Origin: UBA1381 sp964399965
GTDB taxonomy: Bacteria > Bacillota > Clostridia > UBA1381
DNA length: 42,442 nucleotides
Direction: 5' to 3'
Assembly: GCA_964399965.1 (NCBI GenBank)
Contig: CAYNRX010000017.1
Location: 1-42,442, forward strand
Below the pieces are notes generated by a model. That model ran no database searches. It was not told the DNA's origin and saw only the letters and a list, made by a program, of their open reading frames with translations. Below, piece by piece: positions 23,998 to 32,660 of the stretch (within the stretch, counting starts at the first letter, position 1; each line of letters opens with the position of its first letter). Both the position numbers and the translations under genes were made by a program.

Positions 23998-25636
23998 ACA
24001 TTTGTATCTTCGATACGTCCGTATCCATCACCTTTTTCCTCAGCGGCAGCACCGCCGAGGGCGTTACCGACAGCTCGTCTATGCCCATCGCCAAGAACCG
24101 CTCCGTCAGCGACAGATCCGCTCCCAGCTCGCCGCAGATACCTATCCATATCCCGTTTTTGTGCGCATTCTCCGCCGCCATCGCTATGAGCCTCAAAACC
24201 GGCTCCGTATTTTCCGCGCAAAGCTCCGCAAGCTCATCATTCTGCCTGTCGGCGGCCAGCGTATACTGCGTCAGGTCGTTGCTGCCCACGGAGAAGAAGT
24301 CGGCCTCCTTTGCTATCTCATCAGACATCACGGCCGCCGCCGGGGTCTCGATCATCACTCCCAGCTCCACCTTATCGTCAAACGGCAGCTTCTCCTTGGT
24401 AAGCTCCTCCCTGACCTCGGCCAAAAGCTCCTTGACCTGCCGGACCTCAGCGGCCGATACTATCATCGGCACCATTATCCCCAGCTTTCCGAACACTGAC
24501 GCTCTCATCAATGCTCTCAGCTGCGTTTTAAACATATCCCTGTGCACAAACGACAGCCGCACTCCGCGCACTCCCAAAGCAGGATTTTCCTCCTCCTCCA
24601 TCTTGATACAGCTGGCCTGTTTATCGGCCCCGATATCCATCGTGCGGATTATCACCGTGCGCCCCGACATCTTCTCCAAAACATCGCGGTATACCGCAAA
24701 CTGCTCATCCTCTCCCGGGGGAGTATCGCTTTCCAAAAACAGGAATTCGCTCCGGAAAAGCCCTATGCCCTGGGCGTCGTTTTTAAGCACCGCGCCAAGG
24801 TCTGAAACGCTGCCGATATTGGCGTAGAGCTTTATTTCCCGGCCGTCCTTGGTGATGCTTTTCTTGCCCTTTAGCGTCTTTAAAAGCTCCGCCTCCTCAT
24901 CGCGCCGCTTCTTTTCCGCCGTAAGACGGGCAAGCGTCTGGTCATCAGGATCGATATACACCATGCCGCTGTATCCGTCCACAGCCGCCGTCATGCCGTC
25001 ATAGCCGCCCTCCAAAAGGCCGCGTATGCCGCCGACAGCCGGGATGTTCATCGTCCGCGCCAGGATCGCCGAATGGGAGCTCTGCGACCCGGTCACCGTC
25101 ACTATCGCCAGGATCTTGTCCTTATCCATCTGCACCGTCTCGCTGGGAGCTAAAGCGTCAGCAAACAGCACCACCGGCTCTCCTCCCGACAATACCCCTG
25201 TGCTGCGGCCGGAGAGTATCTTTATCACGCGTTCCGATATGTCCTTGACGTCAGCCGCCCTCTCCTGCATATAAGCGTCATCCATGGCGGAAAACATCTC
25301 CGCGAAATTGTCCCCGGTCTGCGCCACCGCCACCTCGGCGTTTATCTTCTCCGAATCTATCATGTTGCGCACCGAGCTTAAGTAATCCTCGTCCGACAGC
25401 ATCATCTGATGTATCTGAAATATCATCGCGTTCGATTCGCCGACTTCCCTTAAAGCCTTCTCATAAAGCGCGCCCAGCTCCTCTATGGCTTTCTGCCTGG
25501 CCGCGTCAAAGCGGGCGTATTCGGCCTCCTTGTCCTCGACATGATACCGCTTTATGACCGCCTCCTCGCGCGTGTAGACGCTTATTTTCCCTATCGCTAT
25601 GCCTGTGGATATAGTCCTTCCCTTTAATTCTGTCAT
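23996..25636 (-). CDS. ptsI: PTS enzyme I (phosphoenolpyruvate-protein phosphotransferase)
   Basis: 546 residues, slightly shorter than typical enzyme I. It passes phosphate from PEP to HPr in the cytoplasm. The phosphorylated His lies in VTGSQSSHSAILARTMNIPAVGG (around residue 190). The PEP-binding barrel has GIGLFRSEFLFLE, RTMDIGADKQ, GVMIETPAA and SVGSNDLTQYTLA, all well conserved. ptsH is not adjacent, which is uncommon but known in clostridia. Upstream, a weak TTGACC...TATATA candidate lies near 25728-25756; I am not sure of it. Confidence 0.95.
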   Translation of the reverse strand: MTELKGRTISTGIAIGKISVYTREEAVIKRYHVEDKEAEYARFDAARQKAIEELGALYEKALREVGESNAMIFQIHQMMLSDEDYLSSVRNMIDSEKINAEVAVAQTGDNFAEMFSAMDDAYMQERAADVKDISERVIKILSGRSTGVLSGGEPVVLFADALAPSETVQMDKDKILAIVTVTGSQSSHSAILARTMNIPAVGGIRGLLEGGYDGMTAAVDGYSGMVYIDPDDQTLARLTAEKKRRDEEAELLKTLKGKKSITKDGREIKLYANIGSVSDLGAVLKNDAQGIGLFRSEFLFLESDTPPGEDEQFAVYRDVLEKMSGRTVIIRTMDIGADKQASCIKMEEEENPALGVRGVRLSFVHRDMFKTQLRALMRASVFGKLGIMVPMIVSAAEVRQVKELLAEVREELTKEKLPFDDKVELGVMIETPAAAVMSDEIAKEADFFSVGSNDLTQYTLAADRQNDELAELCAENTEPVLRLIAMAAENAHKNGIWIGICGELGADLSLTERFLAMGIDELSVTPSAVLPLRKKVMDTDVSKIQM

Positions 25637-25817
25637 TGGCCCTCACTCCTTTTTATTATAGTCAATTGCAAAACCTTTTTCGCTGATTGATTTTTGGCTA
25701 ATGTAAAGCAGATGTCTCTCAAATATATATACCCCTATAGCGGGCGGTCAAAACATTAAAACCGGGAAATTTTTTTGTAAAAAAAATGTGAAATTTAGCC
25801 AAAAACCATGTTCCCTC

Positions 25818-25845
25818 TTGCAAATCGTCCGATTTATGGTATAAT
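25818..25845 (+). promoter_or_regulatory. Promoter of the NifU-like/GGGtGRT pair
   Basis: TTGCAA (25818-25823), a 16-bp spacer and TATAAT (25840-25845), about 65 bp before the first ATG. Confidence 0.75.
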
Positions 25846-25908
25846 TATAATGGTACTATGTGTTGTCATTCAAGATACCGAAAAATTTGCTGAAAGGAGC
25901 AGAATTAA

Positions 25909-26601
25909 ATGAAGTATTCAAGAGAAGTTGAAGAAATGTGTCCTCTGGTAAAGGGCGCATATCACGGACCGGCGCCGATACCCCAGGAGGGCAAATGGAC
26001 CCAGGCTACGGAAATAAAAGACATCTCCGGCCTTACCCACGGCGTAGGCTGGTGCGCGCCGCAGCAGGGTACATGTAAGCTGACCCTAAACGTCAAGGAG
26101 GGCAAGATCCAGGAGGCTCTGGTGGAGACCATCGGCTGCTCGGGTATGACGCATTCGGCGGCTATGGCCTCGGAGATCCTTGTCGGCAAGACGATACTTG
26201 AGGCCCTCAATACAGACCTTGTCTGTGACGCTATAAACACCGCTATGAGAGAGCTGTTCTTGCAGATAGTTTACGGCCGTACTCAGACCGCGTTTTCTGA
26301 GGACGGACTGCCCATCGGCGCAGGTCTTGAGGATCTGGGCAAGGGGCTTCGTTCGCAGGTAGGCACGACCTACGCCACCCTTGCCAAGGGACCGCGTTAT
26401 TTGGAGCTTGCCGAAGGGTACATAACAAAGCTTGCGATAGATGAAAACGATACCATAATCGGTTACAAGTTCGTTCACCTGGGCAAGATGATGGAAATGA
26501 TAGCAGGCGGCATGGACGCTAACGAGGCTCTTGAAAAGGCCAGCGGCCAGTACGGACGAGTTGACGATGCCGTAAAGCTCATAGATCCCAGACACGAATA
26601 A
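25909..26601 (+). CDS. NifU-like iron-sulfur scaffold-type protein
   Basis: 230 residues. The segment LVETIGCSGMTHSAAMASEILVGKT (about 70-94) matches the NifU/IscU N-terminal pattern 'GC..S..AS.M...i.Gkt', and further Cys occur in CPLVKG, GWCAPQQGTC and LVCDAI. The C-terminal half (KLAIDENDTIIGYKFVHLGKMMEMIAGGMDANEALEKASGQ) is specific to this family. It is annotated in clostridial genomes as an iron-sulfur scaffold and always seems to be followed by the GGGtGRT gene, 16 bp downstream here. The real role of the pair is not established. AAAGGAG precedes the ATG. Confidence 0.85.
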   Translation: MKYSREVEEMCPLVKGAYHGPAPIPQEGKWTQATEIKDISGLTHGVGWCAPQQGTCKLTLNVKEGKIQEALVETIGCSGMTHSAAMASEILVGKTILEALNTDLVCDAINTAMRELFLQIVYGRTQTAFSEDGLPIGAGLEDLGKGLRSQVGTTYATLAKGPRYLELAEGYITKLAIDENDTIIGYKFVHLGKMMEMIAGGMDANEALEKASGQYGRVDDAVKLIDPRHE

Positions 26602-26617
26602 GAAGGAGGGCACAATA

Positions 26618-27616
26618 ATGGCTTTATTTGAGAGTTATGAAAGACGTATAGATCAGATCAACGCCGAGCTTAACAAGCACGGTATCTCCTCCATTGAGGA
26701 AGCAAAGGCGATCTGTGACGAAAAGGGCGTTGACGCTTATAATATAGTAAAGGGTATTCAGCCGATCTGCTTCGAGAACGCCTGCTGGGCGTACACGGTG
26801 GGAGCGGCTATCGCCATCAAGGACGGCGTAAAAACAGCGGCCGAGGCGGCGGAGAAAATCGGCCTGGGCCTGCAGTCGTTCTGTATCCCCGGATCGGTCG
26901 CCGATGACAGAAAGGTCGGTCTCGGCCACGGAAACCTGGGCGCGATGCTTTTGAGGGAAGAGACGAAGTGCTTCGCCTTTTTGGCAGGCCATGAGTCGTT
27001 TGCGGCGGCCGAGGGCGCAATAGGCCTTGCCAAGAGCGCCAATAAGGCGAGAAAAGAGCCCTTGAGAGTTATCCTCAACGGCCTGGGCAAGGATGCGGCG
27101 CAGATAATCTCCCGTATCAACGGCTTTACATACGTACAGACAAAGTTCGACTATTACACAGGCGAGCTTGAAATAGTAAAGGAAACCGCCTACTCCAACG
27201 GCGAAAGATCAAAGGTTCGCTGCTACGGAGCGGACGATGTGCGCGAGGGCGTAGCCATCATGCACAAGGAGGGCGTAGATGTTTCCATCACCGGAAACTC
27301 CACCAACCCCACAAGATTCCAGCACCCGGTTGCCGGCACATATAAGAAGGAATGCGTTGAGCAGGGCAAGAAGTATTTCTCGGTTGCCTCCGGCGGCGGC
27401 ACAGGCAGAACTCTGCACCCGGACAACATGGCCGCAGGTCCCGCGTCCTACGGCATGACCGACACCATGGGCAGGATGCACTCGGACGCGCAGTTTGCAG
27501 GCTCCTCCTCCGTTCCCGCTCACGTTGAGATGATGGGTCTTATCGGTATGGGCAATAACCCGATGGTAGGAGCGACGGTCGCCGTTGCTGTTGCCGTTGA
27601 GGAAGCTATGAAATAA
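26618..27616 (+). CDS. GGGtGRT family protein
   Basis: 332 residues ending with the family signature ASGGGTGRTLHPDNMAAGPASYGMTDTMGRMHSDAQFAGSSSVPAHVEMMGLIGMGNNPMVGATVAVAVAVEEAMK. The N-terminus is helical. Conserved Cys occur in PICFENACWAY, FCIPGS and EECVEQG-like positions. It is soluble and cytoplasmic. It forms an operon with the NifU-like gene (AAGGAGG in the 16-bp gap), with a strong terminator after it. The family has a name but, to my knowledge, no proven function; a role in metal-cluster chemistry is suggested only by the partner. Confidence 0.9.
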   Translation: MALFESYERRIDQINAELNKHGISSIEEAKAICDEKGVDAYNIVKGIQPICFENACWAYTVGAAIAIKDGVKTAAEAAEKIGLGLQSFCIPGSVADDRKVGLGHGNLGAMLLREETKCFAFLAGHESFAAAEGAIGLAKSANKARKEPLRVILNGLGKDAAQIISRINGFTYVQTKFDYYTGELEIVKETAYSNGERSKVRCYGADDVREGVAIMHKEGVDVSITGNSTNPTRFQHPVAGTYKKECVEQGKKYFSVASGGGTGRTLHPDNMAAGPASYGMTDTMGRMHSDAQFAGSSSVPAHVEMMGLIGMGNNPMVGATVAVAVAVEEAMK

Positions 27617-27627
27617 GATACAATAAT

Positions 27628-27658
27628 AGGGCTGACCGGCTTAAAAAGCGGCAGCCCT
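27628..27658 (+). terminator. Terminator of the GGGtGRT operon
   Basis: AGGGCTG...CAGCCCT with an inner CCGCTT/AAGCGG-like pairing, followed by seven T. Confidence 0.88.
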
Positions 27659-27665
27659 TTTTTAT

Positions 27666-28586
27666 TTATATCCCCAGTGCCCCCATCGCCATCACCATCA
27701 GCGGCAGGGTCAGCACGCTTAGGACCGTGGTCACGAATACGCCCTCGGCGGCATATTTGACGTCCGACCCGTATTCGGTCGCTATTATCGTCAGCACCGT
27801 CTGCGAGGGCATCGCCGCCTGCAATATCAAGACCGATTTGACGATTTCTGCCAGCGGCAGCCATTTTAATACCAGCATCAATACTAGCGGGAATACCACC
27901 ATCTTCATCACCGCCATTATCAAAAGCTGGTAATGCTTCCATATCCCCTTTATATCCACCGACGCCAGCGTGCCGCCGATAAACAGCATCGAAAGCCAGG
28001 TCGTAGTCGATCCCATGCCGTCCAAAACCGTCCCCAAAACGCCGCCGATATGCACCCCCGTGCACATCAATATTATCGATACCACAAACGATATCGTTAC
28101 CGGGTTTATGAGCTTTTTGGCCGAACCGCCGCCGCCCGCAAGCCCCCATACGCCCAGCGTCCACACAAAAGCGTCATTGGCCACGCCGTATATGGCCGCA
28201 TATAAAAGCCCTTCCGCCCCGAACAAGGCTTCTATGAGCGGATATCCCAAAAATACCACGTTGCCGAAAGCTCCCATGCAGCGGTATATCACCGCCCGGC
28301 TGCCCTCAAGCCCCAGCCTGCGCGCACTGAACATCCCTACCAGATACATCACCGCCACCGCTGAGGCCGCCAAAACCGCCACCAAAAGGCAGTTTACGGC
28401 CAAAGCCGCGTTAAGCTCCACCTTCGTAAGCGACATCAAGACCACCAGGGGCAGCGTAATCTTTACTATCACCTTGGACAGGGCGTCCTTGGCCTCCTCC
28501 GGTATGTAGCCGCTCTTTACCGCCGCAAAGCCGATGGCCATCGCCAAGGCCAGCACTCCTATTTGTGTAAATATAACATTTTGCAT
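27666..28586 (-). CDS. AEC-family transporter (auxin efflux carrier type)
   Basis: 306 residues with about ten membrane segments in two halves. Family features include SGYIPEEAKDALSKVIVKITLPLVVLMSL at the N-terminus, FGNVVFLGYPLIEALFG in the middle and LQAAMPSQTVLTIIATEYGSD near the end. Bacterial members export malonate, malate or other small acids, and the substrate here is not known. It starts within the last 28 bp of trmK and is co-transcribed with it. Confidence 0.9.
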   Translation of the reverse strand: MQNVIFTQIGVLALAMAIGFAAVKSGYIPEEAKDALSKVIVKITLPLVVLMSLTKVELNAALAVNCLLVAVLAASAVAVMYLVGMFSARRLGLEGSRAVIYRCMGAFGNVVFLGYPLIEALFGAEGLLYAAIYGVANDAFVWTLGVWGLAGGGGSAKKLINPVTISFVVSIILMCTGVHIGGVLGTVLDGMGSTTTWLSMLFIGGTLASVDIKGIWKHYQLLIMAVMKMVVFPLVLMLVLKWLPLAEIVKSVLILQAAMPSQTVLTIIATEYGSDVKYAAEGVFVTTVLSVLTLPLMVMAMGALGI

Positions 28587-29254
28587 AACTCGTCTATCTC
28601 CTTTAATATTTTCCGGCAGTGATCCGCCGTCTCCCCGTCGGGATGAGCGGCCTTCTCCTGCCCGGCGAGTATCTTTTTAAACCGCCGCTTCTCCTTTGCT
28701 GCTAAGGCCCCGAAATCGCGGTGAGAGTATAACGGCGGCGGCAGGTGAAAATCAAGCTCCCGCGCGTATTTCTGCCCTTTTCCGGCCGGATCGACAACAA
28801 GGAGGTTATATACCTTCGCGCCCTCGCAGCACAGCTCCTCTTCTGCAAGCGGCCAGCCGTTTTCATAAAGATAGCGCCTAAGCTCATATTGGCCGTTCAT
28901 GGGCTGCAAAAGAAGGCGCGCGGCCGCCCGGGCGGTTTTTTCGCCTTCCTTTAGTATATTTATGATATTATCACCGCCCATACCGGCGATAATGATAAGC
29001 TGCGCCTCTCCCATCTCCAGCGGCGCAAGCCCGGCTCCCAGCCGGGTATCTATCCTGTCCGAAAGCTCTGCCCGGCGGATGTTATCCCTTGCCCGCTCCA
29101 GCGGCCCGGGGCTGATATCGCAGGCTATCGCCCGGCGGCATACGCCCGTCTTTACCAGCTCGATGGGCACAAATCCGTGGTCGGTGCCGATATCGGCGGC
29201 GGTATCGCAGCCTATGGCAGCCGATATTATCATGCGTGTTCGTGCAGTCAGCAT
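28559..29254 (-). CDS. trmK: tRNA (adenine(22)-N1)-methyltransferase
   Basis: 231 residues. The opening MLTARTRMIISAAIGCDTAADIGTDHGFVPIELVKTG is the SAM-binding motif of TrmK (family COG2384), followed by ACDISPGPLERARDNI and IIIAGMGGDNIINIL, all typical. The C-terminal coiled-coil is present (LAGQEKAAHPDGETADHCRKILKEIDEL). It methylates A22 in tRNAs. GGAGTG lies five bases before the ATG. Upstream begins the DnaA-box region. Confidence 0.92.
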   Translation of the reverse strand: MLTARTRMIISAAIGCDTAADIGTDHGFVPIELVKTGVCRRAIACDISPGPLERARDNIRRAELSDRIDTRLGAGLAPLEMGEAQLIIIAGMGGDNIINILKEGEKTARAAARLLLQPMNGQYELRRYLYENGWPLAEEELCCEGAKVYNLLVVDPAGKGQKYARELDFHLPPPLYSHRDFGALAAKEKRRFKKILAGQEKAAHPDGETADHCRKILKEIDELCKMLYLHK

Positions 29255-29317
29255 TGTTTCACTCCAATTTTTTACAATTTATCCAATTGACTGGAAAAAT
29301 CAAATTATTTTTCCCTT

Positions 29318-29615
29318 TTATCCACAGAGTTATTCACAGGTGTGGATAACTTTTCTGATCGCCATCATACCGCAAAAATGGCTAATTACAGCCAAGAAGG
29401 AGCTTTTATCCACAAGGATAAGAGCTTTTTCGGGGATAGATAGAGCGATTTCGATAAGATTTTTTTTACCAATTCCCTCCAAATGGCTTACCTAAGCCAA
29501 ACACACAGCTTATCCTCATTTTTATCCATGTGTGGATAAAGGTGTGGATAGCGTGGATAACTTTTTAAAAAGATGGCTCAAACGGCTTTATAAAGGTATT
29601 TTGCCCTGTGGACAA
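29318..29615. other. DnaA-box cluster, candidate replication origin
   Basis: Exact TTATCCACA boxes lie at 29318-29326 (+), 29341-29349 (-), 29406-29414 (+) and 29531-29539 (-). TTATTCACA (the allowed variant) lies at 29330-29338. Single-mismatch boxes lie at 29510-29518, 29543-29551, 29552-29560 and 29607-29615. AT-rich stretches lie between them (for example 29448-29470). This density within 300 bp is that of a bacterial oriC, and dnaN follows 1.9 kb downstream. Confidence 0.75.
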
Positions 29616-29763
29616 CGTATCCGCACGGAGGATGTGTGGTTTACATAAGTTTAATTGGAAATTTTTCCGGGGAAAAGTGTGGAACAATTTGTTCCGCCGG
29701 GGGTATTGTAACATAAAAGGGGGAGGTAGTCAAGGGTATTGTTAGGAGCTAGGATTACAAGGT

Positions 29764-31075
29764 GATTGCGGCAGGTGATACGTTAGCGCACTGGGGTACA
29801 GGATGGTTGCTGCGATTGCAACGTTAGCGCACTGGGTTTCACGATTGCGGCAATTGCAGCTTTAGTGAAAAGAATCAAAAGGGGAAACTACGTCTCCCCT
29901 TTTGGAATCCTCTTCCTTTGTGGGATTCAACTTTTTTTGCAAAAAGTTGAAATAGAAATTTCTATTCGGCTATGCGGGAATCGCGGATGTAGTGTTCTGC
30001 TTTGGTGGAAGTCCCCCGGTATCGTTCTGTTTAGCAATGAAAGCGGTGTAGTTTGGGGCTTCCGCATTCCCGTTTCTCGGTGAATATGCGGGAAAGGTCG
30101 GTGTTCGCGTTGGTTATGCTTGAGCTTAATTCTATCCAACAAGGGGATTGCGGCAATTGCTGATTTTGTGCGAAAGTCAAAAGGGAAAACTGCGTTTTCC
30201 CTTTTGGAACTCTACTTTTTTAAAGTAGAGAAAAATAACCGGGAGATAGCTTTAATGTCCTGTTACTTACGGTTATACATACTGGGCAAGCTCTTGTCGC
30301 CGTGCGCACGCATATAAATTTCAACCAATACCATAAACAGCCGTAATCCTATTGCCAGATAGGATTACGCCAAACTATAACCAACGAAAAAACTAATCTT
30401 TCCCCCAATCCCCATCCAGGAACGGGAATGCGGAATCCCCTAACTACACCCCTTTCATCGTCAAACAGAACACGACAGCGAGACTTCCAGCATAACAGAA
30501 CACTACACCCGCGATTCCCGCACAGTCGAACAGACATTCCTATTTCAACTTTTTTGCAAAAAAAAGTTGAATCCCCCAAGGAAGAGGATTCCAAAAGGGG
30601 AAACGTAGTTTCCCCTTTTGATTCTTTGCACTAAAGCTGCAATTGCCGCAATCGTGAAACCCAGTGCCCTAAATCCGCACTCGCCGCAATCCTATTGCCA
30701 GATAGGATTACGCCCAACTATAACCAACGAAAAAACTAATCTTTCCCCCAATCCCCATCTAGGAACGGGCATGGGGAATCCCCTAACTACACCGCTTTCA
30801 TCGTCAAACAGAACACGACAGCGAGACTTCCAGCAAAACAGAACACCGCATTCGCGATTCCCGCACAGTCGAACAGACATTCCTATTTCAACTTTTTTGC
30901 AAAAAAAAGTTGAATCCCCAAGGAAGAGGATTCCAAAAGGGGAGACGTAGTTTCCCCTTTTGATTCTTTTCACTAAAGCTGCAATTGCCGCAATCGTGAA
31001 ACCCAGTGCACTAAATCCGCACTTGCTGCAATCCCCCCTGTAACCCAGTACGCTAACGTTGCCCCTGCCGCAATC
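29764..31075. repeat. Palindromic repeat cluster 1
   Basis: No believable gene. One ~340-bp unit on the plus strand (about 29820-30160), a centre of ~200 bp (30160-30360) and two units in reverse (about 30361-30700 and 30700-31040). Outer ends are short matching words (GATTGCGGCAGG...GTTAGCGCACTGG at 29764 and its near complement at 31039-31075). Each unit carries hairpin I (CAAAAGGGGAAAC-gta-GTTTCCCCTTTTG, perfect at 30592-30620), hairpin II (TTCAACTTTTTTGC then its complement) and hairpin III (AATCCTAT...ATAGGATT). Same family as 39800-41447. Confidence 0.85.
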
Positions 31076-31131
31076 TCTAAAACTCAACCCCCCACCCCCC
31101 AACCCCCCAAAAAAACATCCCCCTCCTCCCA

Positions 31132-31160
31132 TTGACATTTCCCCCGCAAAATGGTAAAAT
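31132..31160 (+). promoter_or_regulatory. Distal promoter ahead of dnaN
   Basis: TTGACA (31132-31137), a 17-bp spacer and TAAAAT (31155-31160). It follows a C-rich stretch (31087-31140) and would give a leader of about 360 nt before dnaN. Confidence 0.78.
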
Positions 31161-31179
31161 TAAACCACACCGACCGTTG

Positions 31180-31288
31180 ATATCCCCGGGGATATGGTGT
31201 TGGCGGCTGTGGACAACCTTCATTCCCATTTTATGGCAATTTCCCCTGTCCACACCAATCCACACATATCCTCCCTGCGCCAACACCC
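31180..31288 (+). ncRNA. Putative structured leader or small RNA before dnaN
   Basis: A 16-bp palindrome ATATCCCCGGGGATAT (31180-31195) is followed by GGTGTTGGCG (31196-31205), which pairs exactly with CGCCAACACC (31279-31288). Nested inside, TGTGGAC (31208-31214) pairs with GTCCACA (31249-31255). The order and nesting suggest a folded RNA. No known family (6S, SRP, riboswitch) was recognised. TGTGGACAA at 31208-31216 is also a near DnaA box, so DNA-level binding is the alternative. Confidence 0.4.
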
Positions 31289-31381
31289 CGGCGGTGGCAG
31301 TATTTTCCCCGTACTAAGGGCAAAACGCCTGTTTTCCACGCTGTAAACACCCCTTATTACTACTGTTACTATTTATTTACT

Positions 31382-31405
31382 GTATGTATGTACGTACGTA
31401 CGTGC
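31382..31405. repeat. Short GTAC/GTAT microsatellite
   Basis: A tetranucleotide run (GTATGTATGTACGTACGTAC, then GTGC) in the dnaN leader. Such runs can vary in length. A small hairpin GAAAGC-tcc-GCTTTC (31413-31427) follows. Confidence 0.6.
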
Positions 31406-31461
31406 GCCGCCTGAAAGCTCCGCTTTCCCTTTTGGTGTTGACAACTTTCACAGCGCGGTTG

Positions 31462-31491
31462 TTGATAACGGGAAAACAACGGTCTTATAAT
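31462..31491 (+). promoter_or_regulatory. Proximal promoter of dnaN
   Basis: TTGATA (31462-31467), an 18-bp spacer and TATAAT (31486-31491), 32 bp before the ATG with a GGAG ribosome site between. Confidence 0.68.
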
Positions 31492-31523
31492 TTTTGTAGC
31501 TACTAAATAAGGAGACAATATCT

Positions 31524-32660
31524 ATGAAGCTCATTTGCAACAAATCCATCCTGATTGACGCCATAAATACGGTACAAAAGGCCGTAGGCTCCAAGCAGGC
31601 GCACCCGATACTCGAATGTATCCACATGGAAGCCGACGGCTACGGCAATGTATCCTTTACCTGCAACAACATGGAAATATGTATAATCTATACCATTAAA
31701 TGCCAGGTAGAGGACTCGGGCAACATCGCCCTGGAATCGAAGATGTTCGGGGAGATAATCCGCCGTCTGCCGGACGGGGATGTGACGATCGATGTCAACG
31801 AACGAAATTATGTAGCCCGTATCAGCTGCGGAGCAAGCGTTATCAATATCCAGGGCTTTGACGGGGCGGATTACCCCGATCCTCCCCAGGTGGAGGAAAC
31901 GTTCCGCTTTAATCTTTCCCAGAACGTGCTGCGGCGGCTTATCCGCAAGACTACCCCCTTTATCGCCGTGTCGGAGGCGAAAAAGCCGGTTTTAAACGGC
32001 GCCCTTTTCCATATCCGCGATAAAAACGTCCTTAAAATGGTCGCTACCGATGGGCGGCGGCTGGCGGTGGGAACGACTTATCTTGACCGGGAGCTGGAAA
32101 CGAGTAAATTCGTTGTCCCCGGGATGACGCTCAGGGAGCTTTTGAAGCTGATGAAGGAGGAAGAGGCCGAGGTGGAGATAATCGTCTCAAAGCAAAGGGC
32201 TATCTTCGATTTCGGCTATTACCGCGTTTATACCAGGCTTCTGGAGGGAGAATTTCTCAATTACGACCCGATATTAAATTCCGACAGCACAACGGTCGTA
32301 AACGTCAATAACCGCATATTCACCAACAGCCTGGAAAGGGCGCTTTTGATAATCAACGATGACGATCAGAACGCCAAGCGCAACAAGGCTCCCGTGCGGC
32401 TTTCCATCGATATGGACAGGATAGAGATAAACTGTATCACCGCCCGCGGCCAGGTGCACGACGAGGTGGACGCCGGAGTTACCGGGGAGCCCTTGATCAT
32501 CGGCTTTAACTGCCGTTACCTGATGGACGCTGTCGGGGCCTGCGATGATGATTTTATCAAGCTGGAGCTGTCAACGCCCACGGCCGGCTGCTTTATCCGC
32601 AGCTCCTCCCAAAAGGAGAGCTATATATTCATGGTACTGCCGGTGAAGCTGTATGAATGA
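31524..32660 (+). CDS. dnaN: DNA polymerase III beta subunit (sliding clamp)
   Basis: 378 residues, the usual length for three clamp domains. The N-terminus MKLICNKSILIDAINTVQKAVGSKQAHPILECIHMEA and the end KESYIFMVLPVKL match DnaN, and the middle has VLNGALFHIRDKNVLKMVATDGRRLAVG. It encircles DNA and tethers the polymerase. dnaN normally stands directly after dnaA; here dnaA is absent and a repeat cluster plus DnaA boxes lie upstream. It has two candidate promoters and overlaps the next gene by 8 bp. It could be the main clamp or a paralogue. Confidence 0.9.
   Translation: MKLICNKSILIDAINTVQKAVGSKQAHPILECIHMEADGYGNVSFTCNNMEICIIYTIKCQVEDSGNIALESKMFGEIIRRLPDGDVTIDVNERNYVARISCGASVINIQGFDGADYPDPPQVEETFRFNLSQNVLRRLIRKTTPFIAVSEAKKPVLNGALFHIRDKNVLKMVATDGRRLAVGTTYLDRELETSKFVVPGMTLRELLKLMKEEEAEVEIIVSKQRAIFDFGYYRVYTRLLEGEFLNYDPILNSDSTTVVNVNNRIFTNSLERALLIINDDDQNAKRNKAPVRLSIDMDRIEINCITARGQVHDEVDAGVTGEPLIIGFNCRYLMDAVGACDDDFIKLELSTPTAGCFIRSSSQKESYIFMVLPVKLYE

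Noticed and set aside
29764..31075. CRISPR array
   Set aside because: The repeat units are about 340 bp, inverted as well as direct, and without unique spacers of constant length; no cas genes are present.
29865..31138. Open frames of 60-150 codons within repeat cluster 1 (for example RGNYVSPFGILF-type peptides)
   Set aside because: They have no ribosome sites, run through palindromic hairpins on both strands, and arise again wherever the repeat occurs. They are products of the repeat sequence.
31180..31288. 6S RNA or signal recognition particle RNA
   Set aside because: The SRP core motif is absent, and the pairing seen does not clearly give the 6S open-bubble shape. It is left as a putative structured element.
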